The position numbers were made by a program, and so were the translations under genes. Below, one piece after another: positions 1 to 7,554 of a stretch of DNA of 41,330 nucleotides (the stretch's first letter is position 1; every line of letters starts with the position of its first letter). Location of the stretch: assembly GCA_020054495.1 (NCBI GenBank), contig JAHWGK010000023.1:1-41330 (forward strand), given 5' to 3'. Below the pieces are notes generated by a model. That model saw only the letters and a program-made list of their open reading frames with translations, did not search any database and was not told where the DNA came from. The DNA comes from Thermoplasmata archaeon. Its GTDB lineage: Archaea > Thermoplasmatota > E2 > DHVEG-1.

Positions 1-35
1 GGTAAATAAAGTTAATGGAAAAAATGCAACACGAA

Positions 36-58
36 GGCTATGAACGAGGTTCATAACC
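36..58 (-). terminator. Hairpin downstream of the first secreted-protein gene
   Basis: An inverted repeat has arms at 36-45 and 49-58 (GGCTATGAAC and GTTCATAACC, one mismatch) around a 3-base loop. On the minus strand it lies 3' of the gene ending at 106 and is followed by a T-rich stretch. It could be a terminator or an RNA-stabilising hairpin. There is no expression evidence. Confidence 0.35.
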
Positions 59-73
59 CTCATGAATTATCAT

Positions 74-90
74 AGAAGAAAAAAAAGAGA
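74..90 (-). terminator. T-rich terminator
   Basis: Read on the minus strand this is TCTCTTTTTTTTCTTCT, about 15 bases after the stop codon of the gene ending at 106. The same layout, a CATCTC-like string followed by a T run, follows several minus-strand secreted-protein genes here. T-rich tracts are the usual intrinsic terminators of archaea. Confidence 0.45.
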
Positions 91-105
91 TGATTTATTT
101 TTGAA

Positions 106-1404
106 CTATTTTACGATTACGAAGGGTCCTAAAATAGTAGCTGATACAGTTGTTGGTTCACAGTTTTCGCCAATTGTAAATGTAATTTGAATACTGCCCA
201 GTCCAATTACTAATGGTGCTTTGAAAGTCTTTAGTTCACCTGCGACAAAATTAGCTGTACCTGATAAGGGACTTAATGGTATTACAATTAGACCGCCAGT
301 TATTTGAAATGCCCAGGGGACATCTGTATGACTTTCATCACATATTTCTGTGACATCTGCTTTTAGACCAAGTCCAAATCCAGTTGGTATTAATACTTCG
401 AAACAACATGGTAATTCATTGATTGTTGCAGTTGTTTCATCAACTGCTTCTTCCTTTGCAGAATCAGTAACAGCTAAGATTACATCATATACACCTGGCG
501 CATCATAGGCATAAATCGGATCTTCCTCGTCTGATGTATCACCATTTCCAAAATCCCATTCGTACGAATATGGTGGAACTCCTCCAGTTGCAGATCCCTC
601 GAATTGAATTGATTCACCCTCATAGGCTTCATAAGGTCCATCTGCATCTGCTTCGAGTGGTGGTCCTCCCTCAGTTACAACAAAATCATCTATCATCAAA
701 AACCATGAATCGACGCTGATCATGTGGATTCCAATATAGATGCTTTGACCATCAAAATTATCAAGGCTATATGAAAACTCTTCCCATGCAGTATGTCCTG
801 GTTGTTCGACTGGAGATATTGCTGCAAAACTTGCAGGATTTGTATCTGTTGTAGATACAGAAACTTCGAATGATTCATAATTATAGGCATCAGAGTATGA
901 TTTTGCCCAGAAGGTTACTGTATCAAAATTACTTGGCCCTAATTGTGGTGAGATCAGCCAATCATCGTTAGTAAATCCTACATTATCATTATTAAAACCT
1001 GCTACATATTTGGCACCAGAATGAGGTTGAGCTTCTGGTTCGGTCAATGGTGGCACGGTTGTGGATGGATTGAAGATTATGAATGCATATGCTGTATATT
1101 GACCAGGCCAAGTAACACCACTGTGGCCAAATGTTAGATCGCCATTTACATCAATTGTTGTCCATGGCGGAAAATCTATTAACCAATCATCATATGTTTC
1201 AAAACCATCTTCAAAAATAACATCACGACTTAAAGTTACAGGTTTTTCTGAATTTGATATTACTATATTTGTAGTGTTTTCAGAAACAGGGATTCCATTA
1301 TTTTTTTCTCTAGTATTTGCCGTCACAGTAGCACTTGATAAAACCATTACAACTATAATCAACAAAACAACAGCTTCTTTTTTAATTTTCTTTAGGTTTT
1401 TCAT
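106..1404 (-). CDS. Secreted choice-of-anchor J / PKD domain protein
   Basis: A 432-residue secreted protein. Residues 1-30 form a signal peptide (basic MKNLKKIKKEA, then a hydrophobic core). Residues ~65-245 resemble the cleaved-adhesin / choice-of-anchor J jelly-roll, with a FEDGFETYDDW start, DDWLISPQL and a closing FLMIDDFVV. Residues ~250-330 are a PKD domain (YEWDFGNGDTSDEEDP, then YDVILAVTD). The last ~100 residues are a beta-rich domain that opens with paired cysteines and has further cysteines (EICDES, ENCEPT). It resembles a C-terminal domain I recall from Thermoplasmatota surface proteins, but I cannot name it. Unlike the next four genes it lacks the shared FP-LR tail. The ATG at 1404 is preceded by GAGGGAGGT. 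A role in adhesion or display is inferred. Confidence 0.8.
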   Translation of the reverse strand: MKNLKKIKKEAVVLLIIVVMVLSSATVTANTREKNNGIPVSENTTNIVISNSEKPVTLSRDVIFEDGFETYDDWLIDFPPWTTIDVNGDLTFGHSGVTWPGQYTAYAFIIFNPSTTVPPLTEPEAQPHSGAKYVAGFNNDNVGFTNDDWLISPQLGPSNFDTVTFWAKSYSDAYNYESFEVSVSTTDTNPASFAAISPVEQPGHTAWEEFSYSLDNFDGQSIYIGIHMISVDSWFLMIDDFVVTEGGPPLEADADGPYEAYEGESIQFEGSATGGVPPYSYEWDFGNGDTSDEEDPIYAYDAPGVYDVILAVTDSAKEEAVDETTATINELPCCFEVLIPTGFGLGLKADVTEICDESHTDVPWAFQITGGLIVIPLSPLSGTANFVAGELKTFKAPLVIGLGSIQITFTIGENCEPTTVSATILGPFVIVK

Positions 1405-1494
1405 CTACCTCCCTCTAATATATAAATGTATCATAAAAGTAGGATACAAAGGTTACTACTTAGAAATTATTTAGAATATTATAATAATTCTTGA

Positions 1495-1517
1495 TATAAA
1501 AAGGAAAAAAAGAGGGA
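1495..1517 (-). terminator. T-rich terminator
   Basis: On the minus strand the stop at 1541 is followed by CCATCTCCCTC and then runs of T (TTTTTTT and TTTTT). This matches the 3' layout of its paralogue at 3245. Confidence 0.45.
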
Positions 1518-1540
1518 GATGGTTTTATTCTAGTTCAAAT

Positions 1541-3091
1541 TTATAGTCCCAATACAAATCTCAGTATTGGAAACGAATTCGGGAATTGCTGTAAAAACCA
1601 TTGGAAGAAAGTATTAGTCACTGCTTTGCTCTTAGGCATTGTAATTGACAATGAACCTTCTGGACCTTCAAGATCATTCACGTCTTTTGCTTTTGCTGTA
1701 ATTACATAATCACCCTGATTTGACCAGATATGACTTGCATAGGCAAAATCACCAGATGCAAATGGACCAGTGATTGTTTCTTCACCTGAATTGTCTCCCC
1801 AGTTCACAGTGTATTCTGCGATATCATCATCATCAGGATCTATTGATTTAAAACTGTACTCATATGATACTCCTACTTCTCCTTTTATTTCGCCTGCTAT
1901 TGTTGGTGCGCTAGGTGCTTGATTAGGAGGAGGAGTATATTTCCATATTCCACCGGTAAATTCATCAGTATTAAAGGCTCCGGCCCATCCAATTCCACCA
2001 GCTACCCAATCAGTTCCATATGCTTGTTGTTGTTCCATTTCTGGCCATGTTGTCCAGGTATGACCACCATCAAGGCTATATGAAGCGCCTTGGAGAAGAG
2101 GATCATCTGTGAATACTCCTGTACTTACATACATATTATCTGTTCCGGGAACATAGTCAAAATCAGCATTATAGCATGTACCAGTATACTCAATTAGTGT
2201 CCATGTATCGCCACCATCTGAGGATTCAGCTAATGGACCAACTCCAACAGCAGTCTTATCCATAATCAGACCATTGAGCTGATCTTTGAAACGAACATCT
2301 GGATAACGACCTAAATCAAAAGGAGTTTCTGCAACTGTCCAATGAAGACCTCTATCAAGAGATCTAAAGATACGATCTCCACTTTGAGTTCCAAACCAAA
2401 CAGTATCTTCAACTACATCATAATAACCGACAGTGCCCCATTCCCCAGTTAATGGTTCTGGAATATTTTCTGAGGGAACTCTTACCCAGTTATTTCCACC
2501 ATCAGTTGTTGTATACATTTCAAAATAACCATCAACTGGGTCACCCTGACACCATCCATTATTTACATCCCAGAAATGAACGATATTTGGAAACGCACCA
2601 ATACCATTAAAATCTGCAGTGGTTTGTTGAACCCAAGTTGATCCACCATCAGTTGTTGCCCATATACCCTGAGGGTCTCCAGAATGTAGGGGAACCCATG
2701 CATGATCTGCATCTACTGCATTAATCATAGCAGGATCACCTTCATCAGGTGTGCCAAACATAGCATTTGCTTCCCAATTCTCACCGCCATCTGTTGTTAC
2801 AGTAAATTCTCTAATTGTTTGTGCTGCACCACTTCCATCATAACCTACGGCCCAAACAATGTTTTCATCAACAGCACATACATATCTTATACCTCTAGAT
2901 GGCTCCCAAAAACCAGAGGCTTGCTCAACCCAACCCTCTTCAAAGCCTAAAATCTTTGGCAATGAAACATATGCTGGTTTATCAACATCTACTGATTCTC
3001 TATTCGCGATCATTGCGGCTCCTGGCATTACAAACGCAAGAGCGATACCTATGACTACAACAGCTTTTAAAAACAATTTTGTTTTTTTCAT
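1541..3091 (-). CDS. Secreted Ycf48/BNR-like beta-propeller protein with PKD domain and shared C-terminal motif (copy 1)
   Basis: A 516-residue secreted protein. Residues 1-28 are a signal peptide (MKKTKLFLKAVVVIGIALAF). Residues ~50-385 contain repeated Asp-box-like motifs (TTDGGENW, TTDGGSTW, SSDGGDTW, SLDGGHTW), typical of Ycf48/sialidase-type propellers. Residues ~393-486 are a PKD-like domain (NWGDNSGEE, then WSNQGDYVITAKAKD). The last 30 residues carry the motif ending FPILRFVLGL that is shared with three neighbours. The start is preceded by GGAGGT with a box A behind it. It is a tandem duplicate of the gene at 3245: the first ~63 residues and last ~150 are almost identical while the middle has diverged. 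Ligand unknown; surface display inferred. Confidence 0.85.
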   Translation of the reverse strand: MKKTKLFLKAVVVIGIALAFVMPGAAMIANRESVDVDKPAYVSLPKILGFEEGWVEQASGFWEPSRGIRYVCAVDENIVWAVGYDGSGAAQTIREFTVTTDGGENWEANAMFGTPDEGDPAMINAVDADHAWVPLHSGDPQGIWATTDGGSTWVQQTTADFNGIGAFPNIVHFWDVNNGWCQGDPVDGYFEMYTTTDGGNNWVRVPSENIPEPLTGEWGTVGYYDVVEDTVWFGTQSGDRIFRSLDRGLHWTVAETPFDLGRYPDVRFKDQLNGLIMDKTAVGVGPLAESSDGGDTWTLIEYTGTCYNADFDYVPGTDNMYVSTGVFTDDPLLQGASYSLDGGHTWTTWPEMEQQQAYGTDWVAGGIGWAGAFNTDEFTGGIWKYTPPPNQAPSAPTIAGEIKGEVGVSYEYSFKSIDPDDDDIAEYTVNWGDNSGEETITGPFASGDFAYASHIWSNQGDYVITAKAKDVNDLEGPEGSLSITMPKSKAVTNTFFQWFLQQFPNSFPILRFVLGL

Positions 3092-3121
3092 TTTCTACCT
3101 CCACATAAAATATATTAATAT

Positions 3122-3143
3122 TTAATACGTGTTAATTTATAAA
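3122..3143 (-). promoter_or_regulatory. Promoter with near-palindrome, propeller copy 1
   Basis: TTTATAAA at 3136-3143 is a good archaeal box A about 45-52 bases upstream of the ATG at 3091. Just downstream of it, at 3122-3135, lies TTAATACGTGTTAA. This is a 14-base palindrome with one mismatch that sits near the expected transcription start, where a repressor could act. Confidence 0.5.
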
Positions 3144-3198
3144 TGTTTTGTAGGGTATATATTGACTAAAATAAAATATCTTTAGTATGACATCATCA

Positions 3199-3223
3199 TA
3201 AAAATAATAAAAAAAAAAGAGAG
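3199..3223 (-). terminator. T-rich terminator
   Basis: After the stop at 3245 the minus strand reads CCATCTCTC and then a run of ten T. It is the clearest member of the terminators shared by this gene group. Confidence 0.5.
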
Positions 3224-3244
3224 ATGGTTTATTTTACTTCAGCT

Positions 3245-4804
3245 TTACAGCCCTAGAACGATTCTCAATACTGGAAACGAATTCGGGAACTGCTGCAAAA
3301 ACCATTGGAAAAACGTACTGGTTACTACTTTGCTACGGGGCATAGTAATTGACAATGTTCCTTCTGGGCCTTCAAGATCATTAGTATCTTTTGCCTTTGC
3401 AGTAATTACATAATCACCCTGATTTGCCCAGGTATGACTTGCATAGGCAAAATCACCAGATGCAAATGGACCAGTGATGGTTTCTTCACCTGAATTGTCA
3501 CCCCAGTCAACAGTGTATTCTGCGATGTCATCGTCATCAGGATCTATTGATTTAAAACTATACTCATATGATACCCCTGCTTTTCCATCTATTTCACCTG
3601 CTATTTCTGGAGGGCTAGGTGCTTGATTAGGCGGAGGAGTATATTTATACATTCCACCGGTAAACTCGTCAGTATTAAAGCTTCCAGCCCATCCAATTCC
3701 ACCATTAACAAAATCACAGGATAATAGTTGAATATCTATTACTTCTGTATAATCTGTCCAGGTTTGCCCTCCGTCTAAGCTATATGAAGCTCCAGAAGTT
3801 CCCTCGGCTCCACCTGTGCTAATATACATGTTGCCTGTACCTGGAACAAAGGATAAACCAGATGCATAGGGGGTACCTGTAGGTGTTATTTCTTCCCAGT
3901 TTACACCACCGTCACTTGTAGTGTAAAGATCATAAGTAGCCCCATTATCATGAGCGGCCAATCCATGATCTGGATCTTTAAAGGCGAGTTCGTTTACACC
4001 TGGATTTAGACCTGATCCGCTACATCCAGTAAAACTTCCAAACCACGTGAGACCTCTATCATGTGATATAAACGCATTTCCTTCTGGTGCATGAGTCCCG
4101 AATATGACCGTATTATCTCCAATAGCATCCATAACCCCAGTCCAGCCGTACTCACCTGGAACAACTTCAATTCCTGAAAAACTTTCTTCAGGGACTCTAG
4201 TCCAAGTATCACCACCGTCATCACTTGTCCAAACCTCAAAATAATCATCCGCCTGATCTCCCAAAGCCACTCCATCATTTTCATCAAAGAACCAAACATT
4301 GTTAGCAAAGGAATAAGGTCCTTCAAACTGATGTACCCAGGAATCTCCACCATTTGTAGTTTTATAAATACCACATTTTTCATCTTGTGCACCAGTTGAA
4401 AAAACTGCTGCCCATGCAGTACTGCCATCAAGGCCACAAATGTTGCCCAGACCGTAACCTTCGTCAAGGAAAATTTTATTAGCAGTCCATAAACTTCCTC
4501 CATCTGCCGTTGTGGTAAACAGTGTTTCATACACGCTTCCTCCTGTTCCGTCATAACCTACGGCCCAAGCGGTATTTTCATCAACAGCATCCATAAAGTT
4601 AATACCTCTAGATGGGTCCCAAAAGCCTGAAGCTTGTTCAACCCAACCCTCTTCAAAGCCTAAAATCTTTGGCAATGAAACATATGCTGGTTTATCAACA
4701 TTTACTGATTCTCTATTCGCGATCATTGCGGCTCCTGGCATTACAAACGCAAGAGCGATACCTATGACTACAACAGCTTTTAAAAACAATTTTGTTTTTT
4801 TCAT
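3245..4804 (-). CDS. Secreted Ycf48/BNR-like beta-propeller protein with PKD domain and shared C-terminal motif (copy 2)
   Basis: A 519-residue paralogue of the gene at 1541, in tandem and in the same orientation. The signal peptide and the first ~63 residues differ at only two positions, and the upstream promoter is nearly base-identical. The propeller (~residues 65-390; motifs TTNGGDSW, TSDDGGDTW, TSDGGVNW, SLDGGQTW) has diverged strongly. The PKD domain (~396-489) and the tail (490-519, FPVLRIVLGL) are again almost identical. This indicates tandem duplication with the ends kept alike, by gene conversion or selection, while the propeller specialised. ATG at 4804, ribosome site GGAGGT. Other reading frames across this gene look like shadows. 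Confidence 0.85.
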   Translation of the reverse strand: MKKTKLFLKAVVVIGIALAFVMPGAAMIANRESVNVDKPAYVSLPKILGFEEGWVEQASGFWDPSRGINFMDAVDENTAWAVGYDGTGGSVYETLFTTTADGGSLWTANKIFLDEGYGLGNICGLDGSTAWAAVFSTGAQDEKCGIYKTTNGGDSWVHQFEGPYSFANNVWFFDENDGVALGDQADDYFEVWTSDDGGDTWTRVPEESFSGIEVVPGEYGWTGVMDAIGDNTVIFGTHAPEGNAFISHDRGLTWFGSFTGCSGSGLNPGVNELAFKDPDHGLAAHDNGATYDLYTTSDGGVNWEEITPTGTPYASGLSFVPGTGNMYISTGGAEGTSGASYSLDGGQTWTDYTEVIDIQLLSCDFVNGGIGWAGSFNTDEFTGGMYKYTPPPNQAPSPPEIAGEIDGKAGVSYEYSFKSIDPDDDDIAEYTVDWGDNSGEETITGPFASGDFAYASHTWANQGDYVITAKAKDTNDLEGPEGTLSITMPRSKVVTSTFFQWFLQQFPNSFPVLRIVLGL

Positions 4805-4834
4805 TTTCTACCTCCACATAAAATATATTAATAT

Positions 4835-4856
4835 TTAACACGTGTTAATTTATAAA
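4835..4856 (-). promoter_or_regulatory. Promoter with perfect 14-bp palindrome, propeller copy 2
   Basis: Box A TTTATAAA is at 4849-4856. The perfect palindrome TTAACACGTGTTAA is at 4835-4848, directly downstream. The flanking sequence through the ATG at 4804 matches copy 1 almost base for base, so the two genes are probably co-regulated. No regulator can be assigned. Confidence 0.55.
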
Positions 4857-4959
4857 TGTTTTGTAGGTTATATATTGCTCTAGATAAAATGTCAGTAATA
4901 AGAAAACGAAGTAGAAATAATAAAGGAAAAATGAGATTCGGGTTAGTTAATACTCCTAA

Positions 4960-7401
4960 TCATTGTAATAACATTCTTAATATTGGGAAGAAATTCGAGA
5001 ATTGCTGCAAAAACCATTGAAAAACCGTATTGGTAACTGCTCTGTTTCTAGGAATAGTAACCACAAGAGTACCCCAATCACTCTCAGCACTCCATTCATC
5101 TTTAAGTTTAGCCATAATAGTAAAAGTCCCTATTTCGCTCCAGATGTATGATGCACATATTTCTTCACCCGAATCGTAGGGGCCAAGCCAGCCACTATTG
5201 TCTCCATCGCCCCAATCCCAGAGCACATATACATTGTCTCCCTCAGGATCTACTGTATTAGTGATACAGTAAGTATATTCTACTCCAGGTTTTCCACTTG
5301 TAGGGCCATTTATAATGGGTGTATCTGGTGGACCATTTTCAAAGATTGTTACTACAAAGGGATCCGACCAGTCGCTTTCTGTATTGTGGATGTCCCTAGC
5401 TTTTGCTCTAATTGCATATGTTCCATTTTCAGACCATGTATGACCAACAGTTATCACCTCACCCGAGCTATATGGTCCTATCCACTCTTCAGCTGAACCA
5501 TCATCCCAATCTATGCAATAATATACATCGTCGTCTTCTGGATCTGTTGATACAAATGTATACTCATATTCTACTCCAGGTTTTCCAATGTATGGACCTG
5601 TTATATTTGGCGCATTTGGTGAACTAGGTGGAGCTAAATTTTGTATTGCATCAATATCTACACCAGGTTTTATTTCAGATGCATCCCCATCACCGTCGTC
5701 AATTATCTTAACATACCTTGCTAGATCAATTGAAAGTCCATCTAGATCAAATTCTGATGTCCCCATGCCAGATCCAACATAAATCCATGGTCCATCCCAT
5801 TCAGATGAAACATGCACTTGATATCCATCGTCAGTACTGCCTCCTTCAATAATTTTGAAATCGGTTTGATCCTCAAGGTTTAGTATCTCTGAACCCTCAC
5901 CCATATCAAGAACAATATAACCTCCTTTACCTAAAGAAGCACAATTATTATCTGGAATTCCTAACGCATGAATGCCATCAGTAGGATTATTTTGAAAATT
6001 ACCATATGGTGCATAATACTTACAAATCGTAACCTGATATGCATAATAGTTATTTCCTTGTTGCAACTCTACATTTAGAATTGTAGGCTCATCATCACTA
6101 GTCACTATAACCGTCTCAATTTCCTCAGTGTAGCCATTTGCCTGGAAATGAGCCGTATATGAACCTGGAGAAAGCACATGATGGTAGTCGCCAATGGGAG
6201 GGTCGGTAAACGTTGGCCAATACGCTTCCTCAACCCAGACCGTAGCAGTAATTGGTTGACCTGTTGTTGCATCCTTAACTAAACCTCTTAATCCTAAATC
6301 TGCAGCATCAATAAAATCAAGCATTGCTTGACGGTTCTTGTTCCAGGTAGTAGTTATATCATTGTTAGCAGTTTCAATAGTCCAATCAATATCCCCTCTA
6401 CATCCATAACTAAAATCATTAGTATCCCCACGTGTTTGATACCAATCATATCCACGGATCGCTGTATAGCCACTTAATGATGCATAATGATAAGATAGCT
6501 GCTGAATTATTGCATCATCAGGACTAGGTTGTGGCTTGTAATTCCATAAATAATTCACATAAGATGCAGTTGTATGATAGGATAAAGATAACACAAAATT
6601 ATTTTCGAGGGCATGTTGTCGAATCACTTGTGTTTCGGGCTGTGAAAACGGTGATGGACTATCGCCATCCCACATATATCCATAGTCCCTATTGAGATCC
6701 ACATTATTCGCATTCCTACGGGCGGATGCTTCTCTCCCATCAGGATTTACCATTGGTATAATCCAGGTTTCTCGATTATCAACAAGGTTCTGGATATCTG
6801 GATCACTTGCGTAGTTATCTACAAGATACCATGCTAAAAGCAATGGTAATTCAACAGACATGTATTCATTACCGTGATGGGCACCACAGATACGCACCTC
6901 AGGTTCATCTTCCTCAACGTCAGGATTATCAGTTATTTTTAGGCCCCAGATAGTTCTACCTTGAACACTACTTCCAAGAGAATATAGCTCAGCAATACTA
7001 GGATATGTATTTGCAATATTTTGCAACTCGGTTGTCATCTGAGAGTAAGTGTGAAAGGCAAGTATTTGTTCAGAAGTGTACAAAAATTTGTTCATCTCTT
7101 GAATATCGTTAAAAAGAATCGTTGGTTCGAACCCAGATTCATATAACCATTCAAGTTCACTATCACTGATATACACAATAATATCTGAATCTGTAACATC
7201 TATTATATCCACATTTTTATCAATTAATCTATCTATTTGTGACTGATGAGTAAGAGGAATACTAATAATTTTTAAATTTGGAGTCTGAAAAATTGGATAA
7301 TCCCGGGTATTTGAATTATTTTCAAAAAATTGATTTCCGCTTACAGATCCTAGAAATAGAGATAAAATCAACATTATAGTTATTACAGGTATCTTTTTCA
7401 T
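4960..7401 (-). CDS. Secreted M14 zinc carboxypeptidase with regulatory-like, discoidin-like and two PKD domains
   Basis: A metallocarboxypeptidase that trims C-terminal residues from peptides outside the cell. I start it at ATG 7401 (813 residues): this gives a clean signal peptide (MKKIPVITIMLILSLFL) with GGGTGG upstream. A longer frame to 7437 would start at or before the RNA start predicted from box A at 7453-7460. Zinc motif HGNE at ~residue 174, the arginine of DLNRDYG at ~235, histidine of SYHTT at ~276 and catalytic glutamate in TIETAN at ~341 are all present. A carboxypeptidase-regulatory-like fold follows (~370-440), then a discoidin-like segment (~460-590), two PKD-like domains (~600-785) and the shared tail (FPILRMLLQ). 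The enzyme looks active; the tail suggests common localisation with its neighbours. Confidence 0.9.
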   Translation of the reverse strand: MKKIPVITIMLILSLFLGSVSGNQFFENNSNTRDYPIFQTPNLKIISIPLTHQSQIDRLIDKNVDIIDVTDSDIIVYISDSELEWLYESGFEPTILFNDIQEMNKFLYTSEQILAFHTYSQMTTELQNIANTYPSIAELYSLGSSVQGRTIWGLKITDNPDVEEDEPEVRICGAHHGNEYMSVELPLLLAWYLVDNYASDPDIQNLVDNRETWIIPMVNPDGREASARRNANNVDLNRDYGYMWDGDSPSPFSQPETQVIRQHALENNFVLSLSYHTTASYVNYLWNYKPQPSPDDAIIQQLSYHYASLSGYTAIRGYDWYQTRGDTNDFSYGCRGDIDWTIETANNDITTTWNKNRQAMLDFIDAADLGLRGLVKDATTGQPITATVWVEEAYWPTFTDPPIGDYHHVLSPGSYTAHFQANGYTEEIETVIVTSDDEPTILNVELQQGNNYYAYQVTICKYYAPYGNFQNNPTDGIHALGIPDNNCASLGKGGYIVLDMGEGSEILNLEDQTDFKIIEGGSTDDGYQVHVSSEWDGPWIYVGSGMGTSEFDLDGLSIDLARYVKIIDDGDGDASEIKPGVDIDAIQNLAPPSSPNAPNITGPYIGKPGVEYEYTFVSTDPEDDDVYYCIDWDDGSAEEWIGPYSSGEVITVGHTWSENGTYAIRAKARDIHNTESDWSDPFVVTIFENGPPDTPIINGPTSGKPGVEYTYCITNTVDPEGDNVYVLWDWGDGDNSGWLGPYDSGEEICASYIWSEIGTFTIMAKLKDEWSAESDWGTLVVTIPRNRAVTNTVFQWFLQQFSNFFPILRMLLQ

Positions 7402-7452
7402 ATTTTTTACCACCCCACAAATAATTTCTAATACCATTATAATATTATGATA

Positions 7453-7460
7453 TATTTAAA
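7453..7460 (-). promoter_or_regulatory. Box A for the M14 carboxypeptidase gene
   Basis: The minus strand reads TTTAAATA, about 52-59 bases upstream of the ATG at 7401. The expected transcription start is near 7428, which supports 7401 over the longer frame beginning at 7437. Confidence 0.4.
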
Positions 7461-7508
7461 TTTTGTCTGTAACTACTAATTTGGCCTTTAATATCTTAAG
7501 TAATAATC

Positions 7509-7541
7509 AAAAAGAAATAAAAAAAGAGAAAGAAAGAGAGA
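7509..7541 (-). terminator. T-rich terminator
   Basis: Past the stop at 7555 the minus strand carries TCTCTCTTTCTTTCTCTTTTTTTATTTC, a pyrimidine tract of the type seen after the other secreted-protein genes of this group. Confidence 0.4.
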
Positions 7542-7554
7542 TTCTAGATTTATT

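Noticed and set aside
1419..1426. TATATAAA on the plus strand as box A of the gene starting at 1404
   Set aside because: It is only ~15 bases upstream of the start codon, beside the ribosome site, so the RNA would start inside the gene. It is more likely chance in AT-rich sequence.
4006..4554. A 182-codon open frame on the minus strand inside the second propeller gene
   Set aside because: It lies in another frame of a clearly coding gene, has low-complexity composition and no ribosome site. It is a shadow of the propeller repeats.
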